DNA of 64,000 nucleotides from Actinomadura citrea (GTDB taxonomy: Bacteria > Actinomycetota > Actinomycetes > Streptosporangiales > Streptosporangiaceae), in contig NZ_JACCBT010000001.1 in assembly GCF_013409045.1 (NCBI RefSeq), positions 4,588,001 through 4,652,000 on the forward strand, written 5' to 3'. Positions within the stretch are counted from its first letter, which is position 1; the number at the start of each line of letters is the position of its first letter. This document shows positions 32,201-41,312 of the stretch, piece after piece. The notes below the pieces were generated by a model, which saw only the letters and a list, made by a program, of their open reading frames with translations, was not told the origin of the DNA and did no database searches. A program made the position numbers and the translations under genes.

Positions 32201-32848
32201 ATGACCCTCGACCTGACCCCCGACGAACTGCTGTCCACCACCCGAGCCGTCCGCAAGCGGCTCGACCTCGACCGGCCCGTCCCGCGCAGACTCATCGAAG
32301 AGTGCATCGACCTGGCCACCCAGGCGCCCACCGGACGCAACCGGCAACGCTGGCACTTCATCGTGGTGACCGAGCCGCGCCTGCGCCGCAAGGTGGGCGA
32401 CATCTTCCTCCGAGCGCTCGCCGCCGCGGAGGGGCAACCACTGAACGAGCACGACATCCGGCGCATGAACCATGCTCCGCGCTCCACCCAGGGCGTCTTC
32501 GATGGGCTACGGCACCTGACCGACAACATCCAGCGCGTCCCGGCGTTCGTCATCCCCGCCATCGAAGGACGCACCGATCACGCGTCGGCGGCCGTCCAAT
32601 CCGGCACATGGGGATCCATCCTGCCCGCGACCTGGAGCTTCATGCTCGCCGCCCGCGCCCGCGGCCTCGGCACCACCTGGACCACCGCCCAAGGACCCCT
32701 CGAACACGAACTCGCCGCCACACTGGGCGTCCCCTACAACAAGGTCATGCTCGCCGCGTTCATCCCGCTCGCCTACACGATCGGCACCGACTTCAAACCC
32801 GCGCCCCGCATCCCACGCGACCAGGTCCTGCACTGGGAGCGATGGTGA
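32201..32848 (+). CDS. Nitroreductase-family protein
   Basis: 215 residues. TTRAVRKRLDLDRPVPRRLIEECIDLATQAPTGRNRQRWHFIVV is the FMN-binding N-terminal signature (R-S-R-F/APS-xN-xQ equivalents, here TRAVRKR and APTGRNRQ), and GLGTTWTT / IPLAYTIGTDFKP the C-terminal FMN/NADPH region. FMN-dependent reductases of nitro compounds or quinones. GAGGACCACG precedes the ATG. Co-transcribed with the exporter. Confidence 0.92.
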   Translation: MTLDLTPDELLSTTRAVRKRLDLDRPVPRRLIEECIDLATQAPTGRNRQRWHFIVVTEPRLRRKVGDIFLRALAAAEGQPLNEHDIRRMNHAPRSTQGVFDGLRHLTDNIQRVPAFVIPAIEGRTDHASAAVQSGTWGSILPATWSFMLAARARGLGTTWTTAQGPLEHELAATLGVPYNKVMLAAFIPLAYTIGTDFKPAPRIPRDQVLHWERW

Positions 32849-32986
32849 GCGCCCGACCGCCGGGCCGAGCACCTGACACAAGCCGCAGAGAACGCGGACC
32901 AGGACTGCCTGTTCGCGAACGTCCGACGGGGGCAACACTCTCGCCGCCGCTCGCCGGCTAAACCCATCCCAGCACCCCCGCACCCC

Positions 32987-33013
32987 GACGCCCGAGCCGA
33001 ACGCTCGGGCGTC
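32987..33013 (+). terminator. Operon terminator hairpin
   Basis: GACGCCCGAGC (32987-32997), loop CGAAC, exact complement GCTCGGGCGTC (33003-33013), then CTTGCG. It lies 140 bases after the nitroreductase stop. Confidence 0.7.
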
Positions 33014-33195
33014 CTTGCGTCGCACCCGCCATCTCTGTGACGTCACTGAACTCCGTACCCCCCTGACCAGCAAAACGGCGCGATGACACGTCGCACCCAA
33101 CCTCCTGCCGCCTCCGGCCGGCGCGCCCGCGAACCAGGCGGAACCCGTGTGGGTCTCCGTCCACGCCACCTACACCGCGGCGCTGAAACGGCGAA

Positions 33196-33225
33196 GCGCC
33201 GCCCCGCGCTCGGCTGGGGCGGCGC
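33196..33225. terminator. Second hairpin
   Basis: GCGCCGCCCC (33196-33205), a ten-base loop, and GGGGCGGCGC (33216-33225). Position suits termination of the small minus-strand gene that ends at 33368. Confidence 0.5.
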
Positions 33226-33367
33226 TCGGCCACAGAACATTCGGGGCTGGTGTCAGGTGGGGTTCAGGTCCGGGGCGTGGGGTCTCGGCCATGGCCCGCA
33301 CGGCGGTCGCGTGGGTCCGCCGCGTGTCGCAGCGCGGTCAGCGCCACGTTCAGCGATCGCGATCAGA

Positions 33368-33667
33368 TCAGCCACTCGGGCGCGGGCGCGGACCGGCGAA
33401 CGCCTCATCGCTGCTCAAGCGGGCATTCACCAGCTGGTTGCGATCCACCTCGATGACCACGAGCCCCACCGCCGTGCCGCCATGCGAGGATGCCTCGTCT
33501 TTGGCCGCTTCCAAGACATAGAAGTCGCCACCGCGCTCGGCGGGACGGCAGCCGTGCACTCTCAGTTCCGCGCCAAGCACGCTGACCACGTGCTTGTCGG
33601 TGAGATGGTGAACCGCTGTGGGCTCCCAGAGATCGATGATCCCCCCAGGGGCATCGGCCGGTGGCAT
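33368..33667 (-). CDS. Small hypothetical protein, 99 residues
   Basis: ATG 33667 has GAAGGAG five to six bases upstream. The product (MPPADAPGGIIDLWEPTAVH then HLTDKHVVSVLGAELRVHGC) is soluble, with a run of beta-strand-like segments and VGLVVIEVDRNQLVNARL near the end. Family not recognised. No obvious partner; the next gene is over 400 bases away. Confidence 0.6.
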   Translation of the reverse strand: MPPADAPGGIIDLWEPTAVHHLTDKHVVSVLGAELRVHGCRPAERGGDFYVLEAAKDEASSHGGTAVGLVVIEVDRNQLVNARLSSDEAFAGPRPRPSG

Positions 33668-34105
33668 CGGCTTCTCCTTCGAGATCACTGCGCGAGCGGT
33701 AATTTCGTCCACAAAAGCACGCGTATCAGCCCCGAAGAAATATATGAACATCCAGCCAGCGATGATCCTCACTGTATGAACACCCAAGCCCGGTGGTGTC
33801 TGTGACTGCTGTCGGCACATCAGCCAGGCCCGGCCGTGCGCGCTGGGCGCCGCGGCGCATCTGGCAAGGAGCGTGCCGCGCCGACTGTCGGCCGGATCGC
33901 ACAGGCAGCGTATAGGCGGACCTTGGAGCTCGGCGCTCGGGGATGTGCGCGGGCGAGGACTTGCGAGCCGCCCGCGACGCCGCCCGGGGCGGCAGAGACT
34001 GAGCAGCGCGAACGGCCGTGCGGGCTGAACAGGCAACCGGGACGGTCGAACGAGCCTGCCGTGGCCTGAGGTGCCGGTGGGCGGTGCTGCGGATATCGTC
34101 GGGCC
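33668..34105. other. Gene-free stretch
   Basis: I see no convincing gene or repeat. Its right end carries TATCGT (34093-34098), a probable -10 box for the acetyltransferase that starts eight bases later. Confidence 0.4.
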
Positions 34106-34693
34106 ATGCACGAGACCCTTCACGGTGAGTCGGTGACGCTGCGGCCCGCGACGGTGGCCGACGTGCCCGCGTTGGCGGCGGTCCGCGCGACGCCGGAGGT
34201 CCGCCGGTGGTGGCGGGGCGGCCCCGACCTGGCGGCCGAAGTGGCCCGCGAGCTCGCCGAACCCGACACCGGGAAGCTGGTCATCGAGCACGAGGGCCGT
34301 AGCGTCGGCCTGATCCAGTGGCACGCCGAACAGGACCCCGACTACCGGCACGCCGGCATTGACATCTACCTCGACCCGTCCGTGCACGGGCGCGGCCTGG
34401 GCCCCGATGCCATCCGCACCCTCGCCAGGCACCTGTTCGATGACCACGACCACCACCGGATCACCATCGACCCGGCCGCCTCCAACACCGCCGCCATCCG
34501 CTGCTACGAAAAGGTCGGCTTCCGCGCGGTCGGTGTCATGCGCCAGTACGAACGCGACACCGACGGCACCTGGCACGACGGTCTCCTCATGGACCTCCTG
34601 GCCGACGAGTTGACCGGACCTACCCCAACAGCGGGAGTCACGGCGAAGCGCCGCCACCGTGCAGCGATCAGCCCGTCGATTCCGCCAGGGTGA
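34106..34693 (+). CDS. GNAT acetyltransferase, aminoglycoside 6'-N-acetyltransferase-like
   Basis: 195 residues. VTLRPATVADVPALAAV (motif C), HAGIDIYLDPSVHGRGLGPDAIRTLARHLFDD (motif A, acetyl-CoA loop GRGLG) and HHRITIDPAASNTAAIRCYEKVGFRAVGVMRQYERD (motif B) match the AAC(6')/RimJ-like group, especially IDP-A-N--AI--YEK-GF. It acetylates an amine with acetyl-CoA in the cytoplasm. True aminoglycoside activity is plausible, not shown. A likely leaderless transcript starts from TATCGT at 34093-34098. Confidence 0.85.
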   Translation: MHETLHGESVTLRPATVADVPALAAVRATPEVRRWWRGGPDLAAEVARELAEPDTGKLVIEHEGRSVGLIQWHAEQDPDYRHAGIDIYLDPSVHGRGLGPDAIRTLARHLFDDHDHHRITIDPAASNTAAIRCYEKVGFRAVGVMRQYERDTDGTWHDGLLMDLLADELTGPTPTAGVTAKRRHRAAISPSIPPG

Positions 34694-34719
34694 AGGCGCG
34701 TTCCGCCTCGGCGGACGGG

Positions 34720-35751
34720 TCAGGGCACCTTGCTGAGAGAGCCGTGATCGCGGATCGCGGCGCAGGAACGAGCGGCCATGGCGAGGAACATTTCGTCGCC
34801 GCGTTCGGTGGGGGCACCGTAGGCGCAGCCGAGCACGGTGATCAGGGGGCCTTGAAGGAAGGCGAAGGCGTAGTCGTCCCAGCACTGCTCAAGGGAGTAG
34901 CCGGTCACGCCGTGGCGGGCCAAAGCGCGGTGGTAGGCGGCTACCAGATCGCGCTCATGGGCTCGGCGGTCTGCGACGGTGAGGCCGGTGGCCAGGAAGT
35001 AGGCCAGGTCGCGGGCGGGCAGGCCGACGGTGAGGGTCTGCCAGTCGACCGCGGCGACGCCGGCCCCGCCGCCGGCCGCGAAGATGATGTTGTCGAGCCG
35101 GTAGTCGCCGTGGACGAGGGCGAAGCGCTCCGGTCGTGCTGTGATCCACGGTCCGGCGTGGACGGCGACGTCCCGCAGGGTCGCCTTGTCCTCGGCGGCC
35201 AGCCGGTCCGCGAAACGGTCGATGAAGATCTCGGTGGCCGGGCCCAGCACGTCCGTCACCCCGTCACCGTCGTCCGGGCCGGTGCGATGCAGCCAGTCCA
35301 GGTCCAGCAGGGCCGGGTCGCACCAGCGGGGACCGTGCAGCCCGGCCAGGTTGACCACGCAGTCCAGCGCCTCGGCTGCGGTGCAGCCGGCGAGCTGGTC
35401 GCCCTGCGCGCCGGGGTGCAGGTCCTCCAGGAGCAGGACGAAGTCGGTGGCGTCCTCGGTGAGCATCCCGTATTGGCAGGCCGGGGTGCGCACGGCCACG
35501 GTCGAGGCCAGGTCGAGGTAGAACCGCACCTCCGTCCGGTAGATGCCCTTGAGCATCTCCCGTGTGGCCTGGTCGGCCGCCGGGAGTTTGGCCACCAGTC
35601 GTGCCGGCACGCCGTCCCCGGTCAGTTCGCCTCGGAAGCAGCCGCTCATCTGCCCAGTCCCGACCGGCCGCCACCGGACGTCGGTCACCGTTGCGCCGAG
35701 CACCTCGCTCAGCCAGGCGGCGTTGAGCCGGGCAGGTTCGCCGCTCGTCAC
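34720..35751 (-). CDS. Phosphotransferase (APH/ecdysteroid-kinase-like)
   Basis: 343 residues with the aminoglycoside-phosphotransferase fold: VAKLP (ATP Lys), TDFVLLLEDLHPGAQGDQ, catalytic FALVHGDYRLDNIIF (HGD-x--N) and AAVDWQTLTVG (DFG-equivalent DWQ). Relatives beside F420-dependent LLM enzymes in actinobacteria have no defined substrate; an alcohol of a steroid or drug is possible. Its GTG start overlaps the LLM stop (GTGA, 35748-35751), so the two are translationally coupled. Confidence 0.9.
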   Translation of the reverse strand: MTSGEPARLNAAWLSEVLGATVTDVRWRPVGTGQMSGCFRGELTGDGVPARLVAKLPAADQATREMLKGIYRTEVRFYLDLASTVAVRTPACQYGMLTEDATDFVLLLEDLHPGAQGDQLAGCTAAEALDCVVNLAGLHGPRWCDPALLDLDWLHRTGPDDGDGVTDVLGPATEIFIDRFADRLAAEDKATLRDVAVHAGPWITARPERFALVHGDYRLDNIIFAAGGGAGVAAVDWQTLTVGLPARDLAYFLATGLTVADRRAHERDLVAAYHRALARHGVTGYSLEQCWDDYAFAFLQGPLITVLGCAYGAPTERGDEMFLAMAARSCAAIRDHGSLSKVP

Positions 35752-36842
35752 GCGTCCCCCGCAGGGGCACGGCCCGGGTTGCGGGGGAGTCCCTCGAACC
35801 GGTCAGCGGGTCGCAGCGCCCGGTAGGCGTCGAGGATCGGAGCCAGCTCGGCGGGGGTGGCGCCGTGCAGGACGACGCTGTCGGCGCCGGCGTCGAACTG
35901 GGCGAGGACGCGTCGCGCGCACTGTTCGGGAGAGCCGGTCGCCGCCGCCTCCAGCCATGTCGGGGGAAGCAACCCGGCCAGGTGGCGGAGTTCGTCCGGC
36001 GTCGCGAGCGCGTCGAAGGCTCCGGGGTAGCCGTCGACCAGGTCATCGGCGCGGAAACGGGCCAGGTCGGCCGGATCCCAGCGGTTGACCCGGACCAGCA
36101 GGTCCCCGTACCCCTGCAGGTAGGTGGCCAGGCGGCCGGCGAGCTTGCGCAAGCGGGCCTCCTCGTCCAGATGGTCGCCGACCGTGGCCAGGACCGACCA
36201 CACCCGGACCGAGGCGGGGTCGCGGCCCGCCGCCGCGGCGCCCCGGCGGATCGAGGACACCGCACGGGCCAGGGTCTGGTCGGTGAAGAAGGTGTGCAGG
36301 ACGACCCCGTCTGCGACCCGGCCGGCGAACTCCAGCGAGCGCTCGCCCATCGCCATGAGCATGATCGGGATGTCTTCGCGGAAGGTGGAGTCCTGGCTGA
36401 GGTACGGATAGCTTCCGGCGGGACCGTCATGCCCGACGACCGCCTCTCCCCGCCACAGCCGGCGCATCATGCCGATGAAGTCGTCGAGCTGGGCCTGGGT
36501 GACGCGGCGCAGGCCCATCACGTCGAAGAGCATGTCGAAGCCCCGGCCCAGACCGAGCGCGAACCGCCCGCCGGTCATCCGGTGCATCGTCGTGGCGAAC
36601 GTCGCGGTGACCAGGGGGTGGCGGGTGTTGTGGTTCGTGGCCGCGGTGGCGATGCCGATCCGAGTGCCGGCCGCCGCGGCGGCTCCCGCCAGCACCGCCG
36701 CGTCCTTGGTGTTGAAGCGCTCCGACAGGAACACCGAGCCGAGCCCCATGGCCTCGGCCTCGGCGACCTCGCCGAGCAGGTCACGTGGGGCTCCCGAATG
36801 CCCGGCCAGTCCATAGCAACCGAGCTCTGGCAAGTCGTCCAC
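35748..36842 (-). CDS. F420-dependent luciferase-like monooxygenase/oxidoreductase
   Basis: 364 residues from GTG 36842 (GAGGAGG upstream); longer in-frame starts are unlikely. LGCYGLAGHSGAPRDLLGEVAEAEAMGLGSVFLSERF, ATAATNHNTRHPLVTATFATTMHRMTGGRFALGLGRG and the C-terminal GADSVVLHGATPAELAPILDAYR are hallmarks of the TIGR03857-like subgroup of the bacterial-luciferase family, which uses cofactor F420 in actinobacteria. First gene of a two-gene operon with the phosphotransferase. Confidence 0.92.
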   Translation of the reverse strand: MDDLPELGCYGLAGHSGAPRDLLGEVAEAEAMGLGSVFLSERFNTKDAAVLAGAAAAAGTRIGIATAATNHNTRHPLVTATFATTMHRMTGGRFALGLGRGFDMLFDVMGLRRVTQAQLDDFIGMMRRLWRGEAVVGHDGPAGSYPYLSQDSTFREDIPIMLMAMGERSLEFAGRVADGVVLHTFFTDQTLARAVSSIRRGAAAAGRDPASVRVWSVLATVGDHLDEEARLRKLAGRLATYLQGYGDLLVRVNRWDPADLARFRADDLVDGYPGAFDALATPDELRHLAGLLPPTWLEAAATGSPEQCARRVLAQFDAGADSVVLHGATPAELAPILDAYRALRPADRFEGLPRNPGRAPAGDA

Positions 36843-36983
36843 CGTGGCCCTCCTCGCCTGCGCCGGGCCTCGACCGTACCCGAGATGGACACCTGTCCGA
36901 AAGCCTGTCCAGGTCGAGAACTCCTGCCTCTCGGCGCCGCCGCGCGAGCGCGGGAACGGTGGCGGATGGAACCGGCCAGGATC

Positions 36984-37095
36984 CGGATGCCGGCCCACCT
37001 CATCCTCGACGGCACGCTGATCCCGATCGGCCGCGTGCACGATCAGATGCCGTGTTGCTGCGGAAAGCGGCGACGGTGCGGGATGAACGTGCAGT
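36984..37095 (+). pseudogene. IS5-family (DDE_Tnp_4-like) transposase fragment
   Basis: AHLILDGTLIPIGRVHDQMP then CCCGKRRRCGMNVQ corresponds to the L-DGT-IP-DR-----YSGKH--HG-NVQ block of IS5-type transposases, with Tyr-Tyr-Ser changed to Cys-Cys-Cys. Only ~37 codons are recognisable; the rest of 36843-37170 is featureless. A small relic. Confidence 0.65.
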
Positions 37096-37170
37096 CGTGT
37101 CGATGCCGAGGTCGCAGCGGCACGCCGACCCGGCATTCCACCCGTCCCCGGCGGCGCCGTGCCGGCACGC

Positions 37171-37653
37171 CTACTTCGGAGGAGACACGGTCGCACTGCT
37201 CTCCGCTTCGAGGGCGATGACCTGTTCCAGAGCCCGCCGCAGCGTGGTGACCTGGTCCTTGCCGAGGTGCCGCGACCATCGCTGCTCGACGTCCGCGAGG
37301 ATCCGGGCGGCTGCGGCCTGGGCCATCCTGCCTTGGTCGGTGAGCCGGATGATCTTCGCGCGGCGGTCGGCCTCGTCGGCGACCCGCTCGAGGTAGCCGT
37401 GATCCTCCAGGTCGCCGACAAGTTCGCCGATCGCCTGCTTGGTGAGTCCGGAGCGCTCGGCGAGCGTGGTCAGCCGCGAGCCTTCGGTGTCGATGTGCCG
37501 GAAGACCGAGCCGTGGACGTACCGGATCCCCTCGAACCCCTCGTCGGCCAGCTGCTGGTGAAGTCCCTCGAGCGCAATGTCCCTGACCTGTGTGAGCAGG
37601 GTGGGGAGCGGGAGCTTCGGGTTGCCGCTCCCGTATTTCGAGCGCGTCGTCAT
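37171..37653 (-). CDS. MarR-family repressor
   Basis: 160 residues from ATG 37653; an in-frame start at 37713 exists but would sit within the promoter region. GSRLTTLAERSGLTKQAIGELVGDLEDHGYLERVADEADRRAKIIRLTDQG is the winged helix. Divergent from the esterase gene, with a perfect dyad between them that covers the esterase transcription start, so it should repress the esterase/oxidase operon. Confidence 0.9.
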   Translation of the reverse strand: MTTRSKYGSGNPKLPLPTLLTQVRDIALEGLHQQLADEGFEGIRYVHGSVFRHIDTEGSRLTTLAERSGLTKQAIGELVGDLEDHGYLERVADEADRRAKIIRLTDQGRMAQAAAARILADVEQRWSRHLGKDQVTTLRRALEQVIALEAESSATVSPPK

Positions 37654-37693
37654 CGGCGGGCGGTCCTTCTTCCGGGCGAGTTCGTCAGGCCGC

Positions 37694-37738
37694 TTGACAG
37701 TATCAGGCAGCATGGTAAGGTCACCTGACTGTCAGGTG
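37694..37738 (+). promoter_or_regulatory. Esterase promoter with MarR operator
   Basis: TTGACA (37694-37699), 16 bases, TAAGGT (37716-37721) form a good promoter for the plus-strand operon. Directly after the -10 box lies CACCTGA-CTG-TCAGGTG (37722-37738), a perfect dyad over the predicted start point: an ideal repression site for the divergent MarR. Confidence 0.72.
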
Positions 37739-37763
37739 GCTTGACAAAATTCTGGAGGACGAG

Positions 37764-38612
37764 ATGCTCGACACTGCCGAACGGCGCGAGCAGTTCGCGG
37801 CGATGTTCACCCGGCCCTTGCCTGCGGATGTCGCCTCGTCGGCGACGACACTCGGCGGGCGGCCGGCACTGTGGCTGCGGACCACGACGCCCGGCACGGC
37901 GGGCGAGGACGTGCTGCTGTATCTCCACGGCGGAGGGTTCGTGGTCGGGTCGGCGCGTGCCACCGCCCACGTCACGGCCGCGCTGCTGCGGCACCTGGAC
38001 GGCCGGGCGGTCTCGCTCGACTACCGGCTGGCGCCCGAGCATGCGTTCCCGGCCGCACCCGATGACTGCCTGGCGGCCTACCGCGAGCTGCTGGACTCCG
38101 GTGTCGATCCGCAGCGGTTGGTGGTCGCGGGCGACTCGGCCGGTGCCGCTCTGGCCGTCGTCACCATGATGCGCGCCCGGGACGCCGGCCTGCCGATGCC
38201 GGCGGCGGCGGTCCTGTTCTCGCCGGCGGTCGATCTGACGCTCGGCGGCGCGAGCGTGCGGTCCAAGGACGGGGTGGACCCGTTCTTCGCTCCGGCCGAT
38301 CTCGCGTGGCTCTTCGACCAGTACGCCGCCGGCAGTGACAGGTCGGCGCCCGAGCTGAGCCCGGTCTTCGCCGATCTCACCGGGCTGCCACCCGTGCTGA
38401 TCCAGGTCGGCTCGAACGAGCTCCTGCTGGACGACGCCGTCCGGCTGGCCGGACGCGCCGGGGCCGACGAGGTCGCGGTGACGTTGGAGGTGGCTCCGCG
38501 TCAACCGCATGTGTTCCAGCTCGACGACGAGTCAGCCGAGGCGGCGGCGGCGCTGGAGCGTGCCGGCCGGTTCCTGGCCACTCGGCTCGGCGGCGAGAAG
38601 GAGGAGTCATGA
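37764..38612 (+). CDS. Alpha/beta hydrolase, hormone-sensitive-lipase family
   Basis: 282 residues. LLYLHGGGFVVGSARA is the HGGG oxyanion motif (~54), VVAGDSAGAALA the GDSAG nucleophile elbow (Ser ~126), with the acid in NELLLDDA and His in PRQPHVFQL. Cytoplasmic carboxylesterase. GGAGGACGAG precedes the ATG. Its TGA overlaps the ATG of the FAD oxidase (ATGA), so the two act in one pathway, perhaps de-esterification then oxidation. Confidence 0.93.
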   Translation: MLDTAERREQFAAMFTRPLPADVASSATTLGGRPALWLRTTTPGTAGEDVLLYLHGGGFVVGSARATAHVTAALLRHLDGRAVSLDYRLAPEHAFPAAPDDCLAAYRELLDSGVDPQRLVVAGDSAGAALAVVTMMRARDAGLPMPAAAVLFSPAVDLTLGGASVRSKDGVDPFFAPADLAWLFDQYAAGSDRSAPELSPVFADLTGLPPVLIQVGSNELLLDDAVRLAGRAGADEVAVTLEVAPRQPHVFQLDDESAEAAAALERAGRFLATRLGGEKEES

Positions 38613-39982
38613 ACCGGCTGGCCGATCAGGTGACGGGGCCGGTACTCGCGCCCCGCGACGAGGGGTACGACGCGGAACGCGCCGGTTGGCAGACCGCCCG
38701 CCGGCATCGTCCCGACCTGGTGGTGGGCGCCGCCGGACCCGCCGACGTGCAGGCGGCGGTGACGTATGCGAGCGGTCGCGGGCTCCCGGTGGCGGTGCAG
38801 GGCACGGGGCATGCCTCGGCCGCCGTCGCCGCCGAGGGCGGGGTGCTGATCACCACGGCGCGGATGAGCGCCGTCCGGGTGGACGCCGATGCCGGCACCG
38901 CGTGGGTGGCCGCGGGAACGCGTTGGGATCAGGTGATCGACAGAGCGGCACCGGCGGGCCTGGCACCCCTGTCCGGCTCGGCCCCGCGCGTGGGCGCGGT
39001 CTCCTACACCCTCGGCGGTGGCCTGGCCCTGCTGTCGCGGAGCTTCGGTTACGCCGCCGACCACGTGCGCGGCCTGGAGGTCGTCACGGCGGACGGCCGC
39101 CTGCGGCACGTCACCCGGGACTGTGAGCCGGATCTGTTCTGGGCACTGCGCGGCGGCCGGGACAACTTCGGCGTGGTGACCGGAATGGAGATCGGTCTGA
39201 TACCGGTCACCACGCTGTATGGCGGAGCACTGGTCTTTCCCGTCCAGAAGGCCGCCGATGTGCTCGGCACCTACCTGCAATGGGCCGCCACCATGCCGGA
39301 GGCGATGAACTCCTCGGTCGCGCTGATCTCCCTACCCGACGTTCCAGCGATCCCGGAGGCGTTGCGCGGCCGTCACACCGTCCATATCCGCATCGCCTTC
39401 TCGCCCGGCAACCCCGGAGCCGGTGAGCGCCTGGTGGCGCCGCTGCGGGCCATCGGCCCGATGAGCGACACCCTCGGTGAGCTGGCCTACGCCGAAGCCG
39501 GGTCGATCTACAACGACCCCGTCGCCCCGGGCGCGGTCGAGTCGGACACGGCCATGCTCGGCGAACTCGACGCCACCGCCGTGCAAGCCGTCCTCGACCT
39601 GGCAGGCCCCCATGCGCCCGTGCCGCACGTCGTCGAACTGCGCCACCTCGGCGGCAGGCTCGCCCACCCGCCCGCCGTGGCCAATGCCGTCGGCAACCGC
39701 GATGCGCGCTACCTGTTCAATGTGGTGTCCCGGCTGGAACGCGCCGACATCACCCAGATCCGGCCGGCGCACGCGCGCATGTTCGAGGCGATCGCGCCGT
39801 GGAGCACCGGCGGCCGGTTCCTCAACTTCATGAACGGCGAGAACGCCGCCGCGCAGGTGCGCTCCGCCTACAACGCCACGGACTACCAGCGCCTGACCGA
39901 CCTCAAAGCCGTCTACGACCCGGAGAACATCTTCCGTCTCAACCACAACATTCCGCCCGCAGGAGGGCCGATCCGGGGTTGA
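38609..39982 (+). CDS. FAD-linked oxidase (BBE-type)
   Basis: 457 residues. PVAVQGTGHASAAVAAEGGVLITTARMSAVRVDADAGTAWVAAGTRW is the FAD_binding_4 (PCMH) domain, with His in GTGH as the usual covalent-FAD position; LGGGLALLSRSFGYAADHV follows. The C-terminal LTDLKAVYDPENIFRLNHNIPP is the BBE domain. Oxidises alcohols or sugars or closes rings with O2. No signal peptide seen. Coupled to the esterase upstream. Confidence 0.92.
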   Translation: MNRLADQVTGPVLAPRDEGYDAERAGWQTARRHRPDLVVGAAGPADVQAAVTYASGRGLPVAVQGTGHASAAVAAEGGVLITTARMSAVRVDADAGTAWVAAGTRWDQVIDRAAPAGLAPLSGSAPRVGAVSYTLGGGLALLSRSFGYAADHVRGLEVVTADGRLRHVTRDCEPDLFWALRGGRDNFGVVTGMEIGLIPVTTLYGGALVFPVQKAADVLGTYLQWAATMPEAMNSSVALISLPDVPAIPEALRGRHTVHIRIAFSPGNPGAGERLVAPLRAIGPMSDTLGELAYAEAGSIYNDPVAPGAVESDTAMLGELDATAVQAVLDLAGPHAPVPHVVELRHLGGRLAHPPAVANAVGNRDARYLFNVVSRLERADITQIRPAHARMFEAIAPWSTGGRFLNFMNGENAAAQVRSAYNATDYQRLTDLKAVYDPENIFRLNHNIPPAGGPIRG

Positions 39983-40308
39983 TGGGGCAACTCATGAACC
40001 AGGTTTGCGGCCGGTGCCACCTCCGTCAACGCGAGATTGCCAGGCCCCCGGGTCCTCGCGGAGGCCACCGTGGAAGGGATGGAGCCCGCGCCCTCGCCGT
40101 CCTCTAGACCTGGAAAATCCTGACCAAGCTGCGCTGCAGCCCTCCCGGGCGACTCCAGTGGCGCAGGCCTCGTTCGTTCTCACCACGTCGAAACCCGCCT
40201 ATCAGGGATGAAGCGCTCAGCTGTGCCGACCGGCCCTGGTGATGAGTTGTGGCGCCCGCACCCGTCACACCTATGACGGGACACGACGAGATGGGAAGGG
40301 ATGACGTG
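39983..40308. other. Gene-free stretch before the sigma factor
   Basis: No gene or strong repeat recognised; in-frame starts at 40249 and 40291 could extend the sigma factor by up to 20 residues. Confidence 0.4.
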
Positions 40309-41307
40309 ATGAGTGCGGACACGCGGCTGGAGGAGCTGGGCGTGAGCGGTCTGGGCGAGGTCGACGAGCCGGCGTTCTCGGGGTTGGCGGAGCGGCACCG
40401 GCGGGAGCTGCACGTGCACTGCTACCGGATGCTCGGGTCGTTCGAGGACGCCGAGGACACCGTGCAGGAGACGTTCCTGCGCGCCTGGCGGCGGCGGGAG
40501 ACCTTCGAGGGGCGGTCGACGTTCCGGGCGTGGCTGTACCGGATCGCCACCAACGCCTGCCTGGACCTGCTCGCCAAGCACCGCCCGGAGCCCGCGACCG
40601 GCGGCGAGGTGCTGTGGCTGCAGCCCTACCCGGACCGGCTGCTCGACGAACTGCCCGCGGGCGACGCGGACGAGCCGGAGAGCGTCGCCGTCGCGCGGGA
40701 GACGATCGAGCTGGCGTACGTGGTCGCAGTCCAGCACCTCGCGCCGCGCCCGCGGGCCGTGCTGATCCTGCGGGACGTGCTCGGCTGGCCGGCGAGGGAG
40801 GTCGCGGAGCTCCTCGGGGACTCCGTCAACTCCGTGAACAGCGCGCTGCAGCGGGCCCGCGCCGGCATGCGGGAGCACCTGCCCGCCGAGCGGCAGGACT
40901 GGACCGGCGGCGAGCAGGACGCCGGGACCCGCGAGGTGGTGCGCCGCTTCACCGACGCCAGTGTGGCCACGGACGTCGACGGGCTCGCCGCACTGCTGCG
41001 GGACGACGTCCGGTGCTCGATGCCGCCCACGCCGGGCCTGTACGTCGGCCGCGACGCGGTAGTGAACGACTGGGTCGAGGACGGCTTCGAGGGCATGGAG
41101 GGCCTGCGCGCCGTCCGGACCTCCGTGAACCGGCAGCCCGCCATCGCCTTCTACCTCTGGCGGGAGCGGGAGGGCGCGTACCTGCCGCTGACGATCGACG
41201 TCCTGCGCATCACCGGCGGGGCGATCACCGAGATCGTCACGTTCCACGACGACCAGTTCCCGCGACTCGGGCTGCCGGAGCGCCTGCCGGCGGACGGCAC
41301 GGACTAG
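40309..41307 (+). CDS. ECF sigma factor with SnoaL-like C-terminal domain (SigG-like)
   Basis: 332 residues. Region 2 reads ELHVHCYRMLGSFEDAEDTVQETFLRAWR, region 4 RAVLILRDVLGWPAREVAELLGDSVNSVNSALQRAR. A C-terminal ~130-residue NTF2/SnoaL-like domain follows (RRFTDASVATDVDGLAALLRDDVRCSMPPTPGLYVGRDAV), as in the TIGR02960/SigG-type group; such domains modulate activity in place of a separate anti-sigma. Start ATG 40309 has AAGGG upstream. Followed by a cupin-like segment and a membrane protein in the same direction. Confidence 0.9.
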   Translation: MSADTRLEELGVSGLGEVDEPAFSGLAERHRRELHVHCYRMLGSFEDAEDTVQETFLRAWRRRETFEGRSTFRAWLYRIATNACLDLLAKHRPEPATGGEVLWLQPYPDRLLDELPAGDADEPESVAVARETIELAYVVAVQHLAPRPRAVLILRDVLGWPAREVAELLGDSVNSVNSALQRARAGMREHLPAERQDWTGGEQDAGTREVVRRFTDASVATDVDGLAALLRDDVRCSMPPTPGLYVGRDAVVNDWVEDGFEGMEGLRAVRTSVNRQPAIAFYLWREREGAYLPLTIDVLRITGGAITEIVTFHDDQFPRLGLPERLPADGTD

Positions 41308-41312
41308 TCCCG

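Larger units (their letters stand above)
32849..33367. other. Gene-free stretch after the exporter/nitroreductase operon
   Basis: No protein of recognisable composition on either strand. It holds two strong hairpins, described separately, the first of which probably ends the operon. Confidence 0.45.
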
